Shown: positions 54,529 to 63,774 of the stretch, in pieces
How the letters are laid out: every line of letters begins with the position of its first letter
Position numbering within the stretch: the first letter of the stretch is position 1
Assembly (NCBI RefSeq): GCF_002904335.1
Contig: NZ_PPHF01000120.1
Location: forward strand, 1 to 64,000
Source: Amycolatopsis sp. CA-126428
GTDB lineage: Bacteria > Actinomycetota > Actinomycetes > Mycobacteriales > Pseudonocardiaceae
DNA length: 64,000 bases
Direction: 5' to 3'
Notes under the pieces: generated by a model
What the model saw: the letters and a program-made list of their open reading frames with translations, nothing else
Databases searched by the model: none
Told to the model about the DNA's origin: nothing
Program-made: the position numbers and the translations under genes

Positions 54529-55143
54529 ATGCGGCCCGGCCGCAGCGCGGACGCAGAACCCCCTCCCGCCGGCAGTGACCGGACGTTATGGGAACAGGCT
54601 GCCCAAGGCAGCACCGCAGCGTTCGGGGAGTTGTTCGGCCGGCATGCCGGTGCAGTGTGGAACTACGCCTACCGGCTGACCGGGTCGTGGTCGGTGGCCG
54701 AAGACCTGACCTCCTCGGTGTTCCTGACGGCGTGGCGGCGTCTCGGTGACGTGACGTTGGTGAATGACAGTGCGCGGCCGTGGCTGTACACCGTGACCAG
54801 CAACCTGGCCCGCCGTGAACAACGCAGGCTGGGCCGGTTCGCCAGTGCGTTGTCGCGCCTGCCACGGGGTGGCGTCGTGCGTGATCACGCCGAGGACGTG
54901 GCCGGCCAGGTCGACGCGGACCGCAGGTTGCGGGCGGTTCTGGACGCGGTCGCCGCGCTGCCCCGCGCCGAGCGGCGGGCCGTCGAACTGTGCCTGCTAG
55001 GCGGTCTGTCCACCGCGGAAGCCTCGGCTGTGCTCGGGATCGCTGAGCCGAGCGTGCGCGCGCGGATTTCCCGGGCCCGCGGCCGCCTGCGTGGCCTTCT
55101 GCGGGACACCCCCCTTGACGCACTCACCACCGAGGAGCTGTGA
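54529..55143 (+). CDS. ECF RNA polymerase sigma factor
   Basis: A sigma-70 ECF factor of about 204 residues. Region 2: GSTAAFGELFGRHAGAVWNY, YRLTGSWSVAEDLTSSVFLT. Region 4: LPRAERRAVELCLLGGLSTA, AEPSVRARISRARGRLRGLL. The start is uncertain: ATG 54529 has GGAG 12 bases upstream, GTG 54493 is an alternative. The stop overlaps the next gene in TGATG. Confidence 0.88.
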   Translation: MRPGRSADAEPPPAGSDRTLWEQAAQGSTAAFGELFGRHAGAVWNYAYRLTGSWSVAEDLTSSVFLTAWRRLGDVTLVNDSARPWLYTVTSNLARREQRRLGRFASALSRLPRGGVVRDHAEDVAGQVDADRRLRAVLDAVAALPRAERRAVELCLLGGLSTAEASAVLGIAEPSVRARISRARGRLRGLLRDTPLDALTTEEL

Positions 55144-55946
55144 TGACCGACGACTCCGACCTGCCGCGGGACCGCCCGATGCCCGATCACCTGCGCTACG
55201 CCCTGTGGGCTCGGCTCGAGCCGCAACTGGCGGCCTCACGGGGCGGCGAGCGCCGCAGGAAGCCAGGCAAGCCATGGGTGGCCGCCGCCGCGGTCGGTGT
55301 CCTCGCGGTCGCCGCCGCGGCGGTGTTCGGGCCGGCGCCCGACACGGGCCCCAGCACCACTGCGGTCCCGGCCGGCGCCGGATCCGGGTCTCTTGCCCTG
55401 GGCAAGCCGGCGACGCCCACCCCCGCCCCAGGGGAGATGAAGCTGGTCAGGGACTGCGTGAACGCCACCCTCGCCGACGGGATAGCGGTGCCCGATCGGG
55501 AAAGCTGGCGACCGGCCGCCGGCGTCGATACGGACACCCCGCACGGTTTCCTGGTCATCCGCAATGACAGGGCTGCCGCGGTCTGCATCATCGACGGCGG
55601 CAAAGCCGTCGGCATGATGGGCGCCGACGTCAACGACATGACCGGCAGGCGCGGCGGCTACGCCAAGCTCACCGCCGAGCGCCCCTTCGACCCCTTCACT
55701 GGCCTCAGCGGTCTGCACGAACCGGAGTTCTTCTTCGGGATCGTGACGGACGACGTGACCGCGGTTTCACTGATCGAACCGGACAACTCGGTGACCCCCG
55801 CCTCCCTGCGCGATGGCACGGTCGCTGTGAAAGGCAGCGAGCGACCGTTCTCATCGGGCGAGACAGATCATTTCACGTTTCATTTCCGGGTGACCCTGAA
55901 GAACGGGAATGTTCTCGATCTCCCGGAGACTGTCCGGAGCCGCTGA
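55143..55946 (+). CDS. membrane-anchored putative anti-sigma partner
   Basis: A 267-residue protein. A short cytoplasmic N-terminus (about 45 residues, PMPDHLRYALWARLEPQLAA) lacks the H-x3-C-x2-C zinc motif of ZAS anti-sigma factors. One transmembrane helix follows (PWVAAAAVGVLAVAAAAVFG, about 47-66). Then comes a Pro/Ala linker and a 180-residue extracytoplasmic domain with NDRAAAVCIIDGGKAVGMMG. Translational coupling to the ECF gene suggests it controls that sigma. I do not recognise the outer domain. Confidence 0.75.
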   Translation: MTDDSDLPRDRPMPDHLRYALWARLEPQLAASRGGERRRKPGKPWVAAAAVGVLAVAAAAVFGPAPDTGPSTTAVPAGAGSGSLALGKPATPTPAPGEMKLVRDCVNATLADGIAVPDRESWRPAAGVDTDTPHGFLVIRNDRAAAVCIIDGGKAVGMMGADVNDMTGRRGGYAKLTAERPFDPFTGLSGLHEPEFFFGIVTDDVTAVSLIEPDNSVTPASLRDGTVAVKGSERPFSSGETDHFTFHFRVTLKNGNVLDLPETVRSR

Positions 55947-56044
55947 TAACCGCGTTCCTCATCCGTGGTTGCGCGGTCCACTACCGAATGTGTGCGCTGG
56001 TGGTCAATGTTCGAGATATCTGATGTGCAAGGAGCAGAGCGATA

Positions 56045-57571
56045 ATGGCGACAGGGTTGCTGACGCGTCGGTCGAGCAACGAGTCCTCGGTGCTCGACCG
56101 GTCGCGGGTCTTGTTCGCTTCGGCGGGTGGGTTGCCGATCGGGGTGGCCGTGGCGTCGGCACTGGTTTTTCTGCTGGTGCGTGTCCATCTGATCGACGAC
56201 ACCTACATCACGTTGAGCTACGCCCGCAATCTCGCGTTCCACGGGCACTGGGGGCTGCTGGCCGAGGGCACCACCAACACCGCGACCTCGCCGCTGAACG
56301 TGCTCTGCCTGGCGGTGTTGACGTTCGTGGTGCGGGACGCGGTGTTCGCCGCGGGCGCGTTGTACGTGGTGTGCCAGGTGCTACTGGTGCTCGCCCTGCG
56401 TCGGCTCGGCGCGGCCACCGGCCTGCCGGGCTGGTTCCCGGTTCTCACGATCACCGCGCTGACGGTGAACCCGCTGTTGGTGTCCTCGATCGGGATGGAG
56501 GTCGAGCTGGGCGCTGCGGGACTCGCGTGGCTGCTCGCCCTCTCCGTGGAGCGGCGTCCGTCCGCGTTCGGTCTGGTCGCGGGGATGGTGGCGTTGGTCC
56601 GCGTCGATCTCCTGATCTTCGCAGTGGTGATCTTCGTGGCCCGGCGGCGGCCCTGGGTCGATGTCCGGCGCAGTGTGCGTGTCGCGGTGCTGGTCGCGGC
56701 GCCGTGGTTCGTGTTCAGCTGGGTGGTATTGGGTGCGGCGGTGCCGGACACGGTGGTCATCAAGACGTTGCAGGGCGCGCGACGGGCCTGGGGCCGGTGG
56801 GAGTTCGGCAATGGCCCCGGGCTGTACTGGCAGGGGATGCCCGGGCAGACCGTCCTGGCGTTTCTGCCCGTCGGGCTGGCGCTGCCGGCCGGGCTGTACT
56901 GGCTGATCCTGGTGGTGCGACGAAACTCCGCCAGTCGCCGGCTGCTCCCGTTCGCCGTGCTCGCCGCGGCGGGAGCGGTATACAGCCTGGCGTACGTTCA
57001 GTTGCGGGTGCCGCCGTACCACTGGTACTACGGACCTGGCATTGTCGCTGCGACGGTGTTCGCCTGCGCCGCCACCGCCGGGTTCGTACGCCGGGCCGAA
57101 CGGGGACTGAGCCTGCTCCTCGTGGCAGCTTTGCTCCTGGCCGGCGTGGCGGGGTACGCCCGCGTCGGCCTGCCCCGTGACTTCGCTCCGTTGACCTCGA
57201 ACTACACCTCCAGCGAACAGTATGCTCAAATCGGGCGCGACATCGCCCGGCTGGCCGGTGGCAAGACTGTGGCAAGCGCCGACGAGATCGGCGTGCTGGC
57301 CTACACCTGCGGCTGCGCGATCATCGACGTGTTCTCCGACCGCGGACTGATGCCCCAGGCGATCACCGAGCTCGAAGCGCGTACCGGACGCTTGACGCGC
57401 GGGCTGCTCAGAGTCAACTTCGCATTCTTCGACGACACCGTACGGCCACGCCCACTCGACCTCGCTCTGCGGCGGATCAACGGCACCCCGCCACCGAACT
57501 ACCTGGCGACCTGGACCATCTCCGCACCCCTGTCCGGCACAGCGCAGCTCTATCTGGTCCCCGCGTCCTGA
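56045..57571 (+). CDS. GT-C-like polytopic membrane protein (arabinosyltransferase AftB-like)
   Basis: A 508-residue membrane protein with about ten helices and a soluble C-terminal domain. The early DDTYITLSYARNLAFHGHWG and NTATSPLNVLCLAVLTFVV match the acidic first-loop and following helix of GT-C lipid-linked glycosyltransferases related to mycobacterial AftB. Such enzymes use decaprenyl-phospho-arabinose on the outer membrane face. Pseudonocardiaceae have arabinogalactan walls, so this is reasonable, but the assignment rests on topology and motif resemblance. Confidence 0.7.
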   Translation: MATGLLTRRSSNESSVLDRSRVLFASAGGLPIGVAVASALVFLLVRVHLIDDTYITLSYARNLAFHGHWGLLAEGTTNTATSPLNVLCLAVLTFVVRDAVFAAGALYVVCQVLLVLALRRLGAATGLPGWFPVLTITALTVNPLLVSSIGMEVELGAAGLAWLLALSVERRPSAFGLVAGMVALVRVDLLIFAVVIFVARRRPWVDVRRSVRVAVLVAAPWFVFSWVVLGAAVPDTVVIKTLQGARRAWGRWEFGNGPGLYWQGMPGQTVLAFLPVGLALPAGLYWLILVVRRNSASRRLLPFAVLAAAGAVYSLAYVQLRVPPYHWYYGPGIVAATVFACAATAGFVRRAERGLSLLLVAALLLAGVAGYARVGLPRDFAPLTSNYTSSEQYAQIGRDIARLAGGKTVASADEIGVLAYTCGCAIIDVFSDRGLMPQAITELEARTGRLTRGLLRVNFAFFDDTVRPRPLDLALRRINGTPPPNYLATWTISAPLSGTAQLYLVPAS

Positions 57572-57849
57572 ATCGGAACCCGGCCGAGCACTGTCCCGGC
57601 GTTGCCGGATCTAGTACAGCAACTACACTCATTTGTGTTGTGGTAAAAGGACTCCCCCGGCTGCGGCCAGCATGGCCACACCGAGTGCGCCCTCGACGGG
57701 AACCCTTTCGTGCAGCGGAGTTCCGGCGACGGGTCGGTCACTTCCCGCACCACGAAACAGATGCCATCGGAACACCGAGACCCGTCCCACCGAGATCGCC
57801 TGGCGATTCCCCGCATTACGCGGCAGTCCTGGGCGATAGGCTGGTCGCC

Positions 57850-58632
57850 ATGGACCTCCGGAACACCCAGATTCTCGACGAATTCCGAGCTTTGGCTATC
57901 ACCAGGGACATTCCGGCCGCGGATGTGGAGAAGTGGCTGGAACTCGTCCGCCCGTTCGCATCCATGACAGCGGACGGCGACGGCCCGGTCCTCGGCCGAT
58001 TCGGTGGACCGATCATGCTTCCCGCCGACGCGTCCGAACCCTGGTGCCCGCTGATCGCCATCATCGACTGCGCGGCCCTGCCGAAGGAAGCGACGGACCT
58101 CTCCCTGCCACCCGACGGCAAGCTGCTGCTCTTCGGTTACCCCGATCACGAGGTCGGCGGCAGCGCTGCGTACGTTCCGGCAGGCACCGCGGTCGAAGAG
58201 CGCCACCCAGCGAGTCGGATCGGCGACGAGGCGGACGAGGAAACCCTTGAGATCCTCCGAGAATATCCCTTGGGCGACATCCACCTGTCCCTGGGGGTCT
58301 GCCTTCCCAGCGACGGACTGGTCCCGGTGCTGGCCGAGATGTGGAAAGACCTGTGGGAATACCCGACCTTGATGCTGGGGGGACACGGAAGGAGCCACGA
58401 CTTCGACCCGGTCCGCGACGCCGCGGCCGAAGCCTCGTTCCTGGCATCGGAAGAACTCGGGCTTCCGCACGACCCCGACGCGGTACCGTCCGGAATGGAG
58501 GACTGGGTCCTGCTGGCCCAGTGCTGCATCTACCGGGCGCCGGGCGCCGACATCTTCTGGATGATCCGACCCGGGGACCTGGCCGAGCGCTGCTTCGACC
58601 AGGTCCGAGTTCTCGTGGACTACAACCCCTGA
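57850..58632 (+). CDS. DUF1963 (YwqG-like) protein
   Basis: A 260-residue soluble protein with DUF1963 features: GRFGGPIMLPADASEPWCPL, IAIIDCAALPK, DGKLLLFGYPDHE, then MLGGHGRSHDFD and EDWVLLAQCCIYRAPGADIF. Function is unknown. ATG 57850 fits the usual N-terminus. The 278 bases upstream contain an AT-rich patch near 57610-57650 that may be its promoter. Confidence 0.82.
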   Translation: MDLRNTQILDEFRALAITRDIPAADVEKWLELVRPFASMTADGDGPVLGRFGGPIMLPADASEPWCPLIAIIDCAALPKEATDLSLPPDGKLLLFGYPDHEVGGSAAYVPAGTAVEERHPASRIGDEADEETLEILREYPLGDIHLSLGVCLPSDGLVPVLAEMWKDLWEYPTLMLGGHGRSHDFDPVRDAAAEASFLASEELGLPHDPDAVPSGMEDWVLLAQCCIYRAPGADIFWMIRPGDLAERCFDQVRVLVDYNP

Positions 58633-58966
58633 ACACCGGCGATCTGAACCCGCAGGACGGCACGGCTTCGGCTTTCACCCAGCAACATCCTCAGGCGACC
58701 GGGGGAACGTCGGTCGCTCTTGTTGCGCGATCGGCTGCCGAGCTGGGTTCTCAGGTTGATTCATAGCCGGGCTTCGGCACCCCTGGCCCTCGCGGGCTCC
58801 CACCTGGGCGCGGTGCCCTGCGGGCTCGGCGGTAGGACTTCTGTGCCGGACTCCATGACGGCGCCGTCGGAGGTGAGCCGTTCGTCCGGCGCGTGTGCCG
58901 TTCCCGGCGTTGCGTATCCCTGGCTGGGACAGGTAACGCGCTCAGAGCCAGGGCATACTCGGATCC
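58633..58966. other. intergenic region with a hairpin
   Basis: 334 bases without a gene. At 58682-58726 GCAACA and TGTTGC flank an inner stem GCGACCG (58695-58701) / CGGTCGC (58711-58717), a plausible terminator for the DUF1963 gene. The rest holds the XRE promoter region, where I see no clear motif. Confidence 0.45.
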
Positions 58967-59851
58967 ATGAGCGAAACTGCGGGACTGGGCGACTTCCTCA
59001 AGACTCGGCGCTCGCAGCTTCGCCCGGACGCCGTCGGCGTGCCGAGCTACGGTGAGCGGCGACGTGTGCCAGGGCTACGACGGGAGGAACTGGCACGACT
59101 GGCCGGTGTGAGCGTCTCCTACTACACGAGGCTCGAACAAGGGCACTCGTCCAACGCCTCGCCCGAAGTGCTGGACGCGCTCGCCACCGCCCTGCGGCTC
59201 GACGAAGCCGAACGCCGGCACCTGCACGTCCTGGCAAGGCCGACGAGGCACCATCGCCGGACTCGCCGGCCGGCGCCCGAGCGCCTCTCGGAAGCGACCG
59301 GTCAGTTGCTCGACGCGCTGGTCGCCGTTCCCGCGATCGTCCTCGGCCGCCGCGGTGACGTAGTGGCCTGGAACAGCCTCGGACACGCGTTGTTCGCGGG
59401 TCACCTCGACGTCGACCTGGCGGAGGTGTCCCGCCGTCCGAACATGGCACAACTGGTCTTTCTCGACCCACACACCCGCGAGCTGTACGCAGACTGGCCG
59501 AGCAAAGCCAAAGCGGTCGTGGGGAACCTGCGCCTGATGGCGGGGCAGCACCCGGACGATGCCGCACTGTACGAGCTGGTGGGACAACTGAGCGCGAAAA
59601 GCACCGAATTCGCCTCGATGTGGGCTGACCACCGCGTCAAACCCTGTGCCACGGCCGATTACGAGATGAGGCACCCGCTGATCGGTCCACTGACCGTCAC
59701 ACAGCAGACCCTGAGCACCGGAACGGGGCCGAGCATCGTGGTCGCCACCGCACCACACGGCTCGCCGTCGCACACCGCGCTGGCCCTGCTCGCCCAAGCC
59801 ACAGCGTCGACTATCCCGTATTCGCCGGTGAACCGGATCAGCTCCACCTGA
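58967..59851 (+). CDS. XRE family regulator with MmyB-like ligand domain
   Basis: A 294-residue regulator. Helix-turn-helix at about residues 8-80 (LGDFLKTRRSQLRPDAVGVP, LRREELARLAGVSVSYYTRL, EQGHSSNASPEVLDALATAL). The MLTR/MmyB-like ligand-binding domain is at 110-280, with VLGRRGDVVAWNSLGHALF and ASMWADHRVKPCATADYEM. Most relatives regulate an adjacent divergent dehydrogenase; none is present here. Its stop codon lies inside a 15-bp terminator stem. Confidence 0.92.
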   Translation: MSETAGLGDFLKTRRSQLRPDAVGVPSYGERRRVPGLRREELARLAGVSVSYYTRLEQGHSSNASPEVLDALATALRLDEAERRHLHVLARPTRHHRRTRRPAPERLSEATGQLLDALVAVPAIVLGRRGDVVAWNSLGHALFAGHLDVDLAEVSRRPNMAQLVFLDPHTRELYADWPSKAKAVVGNLRLMAGQHPDDAALYELVGQLSAKSTEFASMWADHRVKPCATADYEMRHPLIGPLTVTQQTLSTGTGPSIVVATAPHGSPSHTALALLAQATASTIPYSPVNRISST

Positions 59852-59862
59852 TCCGGTTCACC
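59827..59862 (+). terminator. perfect 15-bp hairpin overlapping the XRE stop
   Basis: GGTGAACCGGATCAG pairs perfectly with CTGATCCGGTTCACC across a six-base loop. The stop codon at 59849-59851 is in the descending arm. There is no U-tract. It is the strongest terminator candidate in the window. Confidence 0.8.
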
Positions 59863-59979
59863 GCGACCCCACGGCCACTGACGGCCGTTGTTCCATCGTC
59901 CTGCGCGAAGCATGCCCAGGCGGTGGTCACACCCTGAAAGACGCGGCGCTGCCGCACGCCCGGAAACAGTGAGGAAAAC

Positions 59980-60942
59980 ATGTCCGTAAAACCTGTCAAG
60001 CACGGACTCGTAGCCGCGGTTCTGGCCACGAGTTCCCTGTTCGCGCTCGGCGCCGCTCCCGCGTCGGCAGCGACTTTCCCTCTGTGCTCGACTCGCATCG
60101 TCCAGCACTTCGACCTGGACAAGGGGCAGACGCCCGAGAGCATCGTGCTGGCTCCGAATGGCACTGCCTATGTGGCCTTCGCCAAAGCACGACAGATCGC
60201 CGAGATCTCGCCCGGCGGCGCCATCCGGATCCTGGCCACGCTGCCTGCCCCCGCGGACGGCGGAGTCAACACCCCCGCTCTGGGGTTCTCGCTGACGGTC
60301 GGCATCGACCGCGCTACCGACGGCACCCTGTACTTCCTGTACGCCACCGGTACCGCCGACCTCACCGGCGTGTGGCGCCTGCGTCCCGGCGGCACACCCC
60401 AGCGCATCGCGCCCTTACCCGCGACCAGCCTGCCGAACGGCCTCGCACTCGACCAAAGCACCCGCAGTCTCTACGTCGCCGATTCCACCGGGGCCGTCTG
60501 GCGAGTGCCTACCCAGGGCGGGACCGCGACGGTCTGGTCGTCCGACGAGGAGCTCGCACCGGCCGGGTTCCTCGGCGCGAACGGAATCAAGCTCCGCGAC
60601 GGAGCCGCGTGGGTGACCAACCTCGACCGGGGCACCATCGTGCGCATTCCCCTGCGCGCAAACGGAAAGGCCGGTTCCGCTCAGGTCTCCGTTACCGGCC
60701 TGCCCGGAATCGACGACTTCGCCTTCACCGGTAGCGGTAACGAGCTCATCGCTGCCTTGGACACCACCAACCAGGTGACGCTCGTCAAGCCCGACGGCAC
60801 GCACACCGTGGTGCTGACCGCCGCCGATGGACTGCAGGGGCCGACCGCGATCGCCCTGCGCGGCCGCACCGTCTACGTGCCGAGCGCCGCCTACCTCACC
60901 GCCAAGGACCCCAACCTGCTGCAGGCCCACTTGGGGCGCTGA
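59980..60942 (+). CDS. secreted SMP-30/NHL-like beta-propeller protein
   Basis: A 320-residue exported protein. Signal peptide to about residue 31 (GLVAAVLATSSLFALGAAPA, cleavage near ASA-ATF). Repeated propeller blades such as PESIVLAPNGTAYVAFAKAR, LPNGLALDQSTRSLYVADST and DDFAFTGSGNELIAALDTTN follow. It resembles ScyD/ScyE and SMP-30-like proteins. Whether it is enzymatic is unknown. It stands alone behind the XRE terminator. Confidence 0.8.
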   Translation: MSVKPVKHGLVAAVLATSSLFALGAAPASAATFPLCSTRIVQHFDLDKGQTPESIVLAPNGTAYVAFAKARQIAEISPGGAIRILATLPAPADGGVNTPALGFSLTVGIDRATDGTLYFLYATGTADLTGVWRLRPGGTPQRIAPLPATSLPNGLALDQSTRSLYVADSTGAVWRVPTQGGTATVWSSDEELAPAGFLGANGIKLRDGAAWVTNLDRGTIVRIPLRANGKAGSAQVSVTGLPGIDDFAFTGSGNELIAALDTTNQVTLVKPDGTHTVVLTAADGLQGPTAIALRGRTVYVPSAAYLTAKDPNLLQAHLGR

Positions 60943-61496
60943 CAGCCCGCGCAATCGGTGTCCGACCTGCTGGCCGGGCGTCGACGTCCTTACGGCTGCG
61001 GCCGCCTGGCGGCAAGTTCGTCGTGTCCTCCATGGGGAATCTCCAGCACTCCGATCGTTGAGCGCGAACGACGAAGTCCTGGGCGCAGGCCAACCGCGGC
61101 TCCGGCGCCGACGCCCTATCACCAACACCCGACCGCGATCTCCGGCACGCCCTGCGCGTCGGAGATCGCGGTCCGGCCGCTGACGACCGGCGGCCACCGA
61201 GCGGCCCGCACCGACGAGCACTGCGAGATCGTCCTGCTCGAGGAGCAGGTCGCGGCCGGTACGACGCGGCCCGGATCAACGAAGGTGAAAAGCTGCTGGA
61301 GCACACTCTGCGTTGTAGCCGGCCCGGGCCGCGTTGACCAGCGCAAACGACGCGCCGACAGGACACTTGACTGGGGAATCTCAGAGAGCAGGACTGGCCC
61401 TAATCACAGAGCGTCATCACAGGGACGTTCAACATCGACGCCTACCCGCCGACCTTCATGACGGAACGCTGAAGACGGTTGCGGGCAAGTAGCGCC
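60943..61496. other. non-coding or decayed region
   Basis: 554 bases with no intact frame. A plus-strand stretch near 61200-61300 reads TDEHCEIVLLEEQVAAG and then shifts frame to INEGEKLLEHTL, suggesting a broken coding fragment of unknown family. Confidence 0.3.
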
Positions 61497-61850
61497 GTGC
61501 AAACTGAGACTGCGCCGGAGGTGAGCAGCCTGCTCGGCGACGATGCTCTGATAGAGCTGTATGACTCCCATGTCCGCGACCTGCATCGATACCTGGTCCG
61601 CAGGGCAGGTCCACAAGCGGCCGACGACTTGGTCGGTGAGGCGTTCCTGGTCCTGTGGGAACAGCGGAGACCTTCGATCCGGAGCGGGCGAGCGCCGAGG
61701 CCTGGCTGTATGGCATCGCCACGAACCTGCTGCGCAGGCACGCCCGAAACGAAGTCCGCCGGTTAGGTGCCTGGGCACGCGATCACGGGCAACGGTCCTC
61801 GACAGACGACATCGGTGACCGCACCGCGGTCATGGTCGACGCGACGTCAC
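61497..61850 (+). pseudogene. ECF sigma factor, frameshifted and truncated
   Basis: From GTG 61497 the frame reads LGDDALIELYDSHVRDLHRY and LVRRAGPQAADDLVGEAFLV (sigma region 2). Near 61670 it must shift to continue as ETFDPERASAEAWLYGIATN and LLRRHARNEVRRLGAWARDH. Sequence then stops resembling a sigma factor near 61840; region 4 is absent and replaced by the sulfite-oxidase fragment. It cannot make a working sigma. Confidence 0.75.
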
Positions 61851-62154
61851 CACCCCAGCGGTCACGGCTGCGGGTATTGTCTGCGGCCGCAGCCGGGGCT
61901 CGCGCTGGCGGCCGCTTTGGCTGCCGGGCACCTGCTCGCTGGTCTGATCAACATCAACGCGGAGGCAAGGCGCTCCGATCAAAATCGAATCTCGCATCGA
62001 CACTCCGAAAGGATTCGCGGGTGCAGTGCGGGTGGCCGGGACGGCGTGGCCCCAACACACCGATATCGTCAAGATCGAGGTCCGCACCGATCAAGGGCGG
62101 TCGCAGGAAGCCGCCTTGTCCCAGGAAGTGACCGTCAACACGTGGCGGATGTGA
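61851..62154 (+). pseudogene. sulfite oxidase-like molybdopterin oxidoreductase, fused end fragments
   Basis: First a membrane-anchor-like stretch, GLALAAALAAGHLLAGLIN, as at the N-terminus of actinobacterial sulfite-oxidase-family proteins. Then, in another frame, IKIESRIDTPKGFAGAVRVA, GTAWPQHTDIVKIEVRTDQG and SQEVTVNTWRM with a stop, as in the family's C-terminal Mo-co dimerisation domain. The whole catalytic core between them is missing. Confidence 0.6.
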
Positions 62155-62171
62155 CACGCCTGCGTCTCGAT

Positions 62172-62594
62172 CTACATTTCGGCCGGGTAGACCTTCACAG
62201 GCACCAAGGCCCACACGACTTTGCCGCGGCTGTCGGTGCGGACTCCCCAATCCAGGGACAGCTGCCCCACCAGCCGCAACCCGTACCGCATCGCGACGAC
62301 CCGCACCGCGCCCGCCACCGGATCACCGTCGGTGACCTCGACCAGCACGTTCTCGGGCGTATGACCGATTCGCAACAACATCGGTGTCGTCGCATGGCGA
62401 TAGGCATTGCCGACCAACTCATCGACTACCAGCAACACCGCCCCGAAACGGTCGTCAGGCTCCGCGCCCGGCAGCAGCGCCTCAACCATCGCCGCACGCA
62501 CCTCCCGCAGATCCGGCCGGCCCGTGAGATCGACCGTCACATCCGCCGCCGAACCTGCCCGCTGCCTGATCCGTCGGTCATCATCAAACGTCAT
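62172..62594 (-). CDS. RsbW-like ATP-binding regulatory protein
   Basis: A 140-residue GHKL ATPase. N-box AVLLVVDELVGNAYRHATTP and the C-terminal MRYGLRLVGQLSLDWGVRTD glycine-box region. It belongs to the same class as the proteins at 48661 and 49771 but is isolated here. A GGAAGGA-like site precedes the ATG. Role: probable anti-sigma or anti-antagonist kinase; partner unknown. Confidence 0.8.
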   Translation of the reverse strand: MTFDDDRRIRQRAGSAADVTVDLTGRPDLREVRAAMVEALLPGAEPDDRFGAVLLVVDELVGNAYRHATTPMLLRIGHTPENVLVEVTDGDPVAGAVRVVAMRYGLRLVGQLSLDWGVRTDSRGKVVWALVPVKVYPAEM

Positions 62595-63054
62595 GCAGTC
62601 GTTCCTTCCATTCCGCCTGAATCGTGTTCGTTACTCCTCCGCGGGTGGATGGGGTCCGTTCAGGGGATACGGCGCACACCGTCACGGTGGACCAGTCCGC
62701 CGGACCGAGGGTCTCGGACTGGCGGTGGAGGAGCAAAGGGCGTGCGGAGAAGGATCGAGGCGCGGATGAGCGTGCATGGCTGCGGTCCTCGGGCGAGGTA
62801 CCGGCGGCAGTAGACAGCCCGGTGGGCCTCCTTGAGCGCTTGGCCGCCAGCAACGGGGCGGCGTTCGCGGCGCTCTACGACGACATCGCGAAAATTGTCC
62901 TCACACGGTCATCAGGCACGATCCGGATGGCGACCGGATCATCAGGAGTTCGGAGGTGTTCGGCTGGTGGACAGGTTGCCGGTGCCGGACCACCCAGTGC
63001 GTGACAACGCGGCGAACGCTCGGTCACCGAGGTGACCGGGGCTCTCACGCTGAA
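62595..63054. other. gap containing an ECF sigma N-terminal fragment
   Basis: Around 62820-62910 the plus strand reads VGLLERLAASNGAAFAALYD and DIAKIVL, which matches the first helix of ECF region 2. No further sigma sequence follows in any frame. The remaining sequence up to the RskA stop at 63055 shows no gene. Confidence 0.5.
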
Positions 63055-63774
63055 TCAACTGACGGTGAGGTTCGCGACCGATGGTGTGGTCGGCTGCAGG
63101 GATCCGGTGGCGGGCTCGACGGTCACCGCGATACCGTCGGTGGCGGAGGGGAGGGCCACCTCGACGGTGCCTTCGGGGCCGATCAGGCCTGCCGAGCGTG
63201 GAGCACCCGGGCCGGTCAGCCACGCCTCGTAGGCGTGGCCGGCGTCCAGCCGCGGCAGAACCTGCGCGACGATAAGTACCTTGCCCAGCCTCCGGGAGGC
63301 CGTGACCGTGACCGAGCCGCCGCCGGCCACGGCCGCGCGCACGGTGGTCGCGTCGGGCGCGGACGTCACCGCACCGCCGTCGGCCACCGGTACCGGACGG
63401 CCGGGAACCGACTGGTCCAGCCCGATGCTGATCCCGCCGACGAGCACCCCCGCTGCGGCGGCGACGGACGCCACCCCGATGAGTGCTTGCCTGCGCCAGG
63501 GGACGCGTCGCGCCGGGGCGATCGGCTCGGTGGAGAGGTGGGGCGGCTGCTGGCGCGTTTGGGAGACCTCGGTGAGCACTCGTCGGCGGAAGCTCTCGTC
63601 CGGGCCGACGGCGGCGGCGGTGGCCAGAAGGGCGGCGGTCTCGCGAAAGCCGGCGACTTCGTCGGCGCAGACGGGGCATTCGCTCATATGCCGGGTGAAC
63701 GCGGCACGTTCGAGGTCGTCGACCGCGTCGAGGGCGTATGCGCCGGCGAGGATGTGGGCGTCGGCGGTGGTCAT
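63055..63774 (-). CDS. anti-sigma-K factor (RskA family)
   Basis: A 239-residue membrane anti-sigma factor. The cytoplasmic N-terminus has LAGAYALDAVDDLERAAFTR and the zinc motif HMSECPVC. One transmembrane helix (ALIGVASVAAAAGVLVGGIS, about 96-116) and an extracytoplasmic RskA domain with ASRRLGKVLIVAQVLPRLDA and GHAYEAWL follow. The ATG overlaps the stop of the sigma gene (ATGA). Regulated proteolysis of RskA releases the sigma in Mycobacterium; the same is assumed here. Confidence 0.92.
   Translation of the reverse strand: MTTADAHILAGAYALDAVDDLERAAFTRHMSECPVCADEVAGFRETAALLATAAAVGPDESFRRRVLTEVSQTRQQPPHLSTEPIAPARRVPWRRQALIGVASVAAAAGVLVGGISIGLDQSVPGRPVPVADGGAVTSAPDATTVRAAVAGGGSVTVTASRRLGKVLIVAQVLPRLDAGHAYEAWLTGPGAPRSAGLIGPEGTVEVALPSATDGIAVTVEPATGSLQPTTPSVANLTVS

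Noticed and set aside
57610-57655. AT-rich imperfect repeat with ACTACAC and GTGTTGTGG, considered as an attachment site or operator
   Set aside because: The arms match poorly, no integrase or tRNA is nearby, and no second copy was found.
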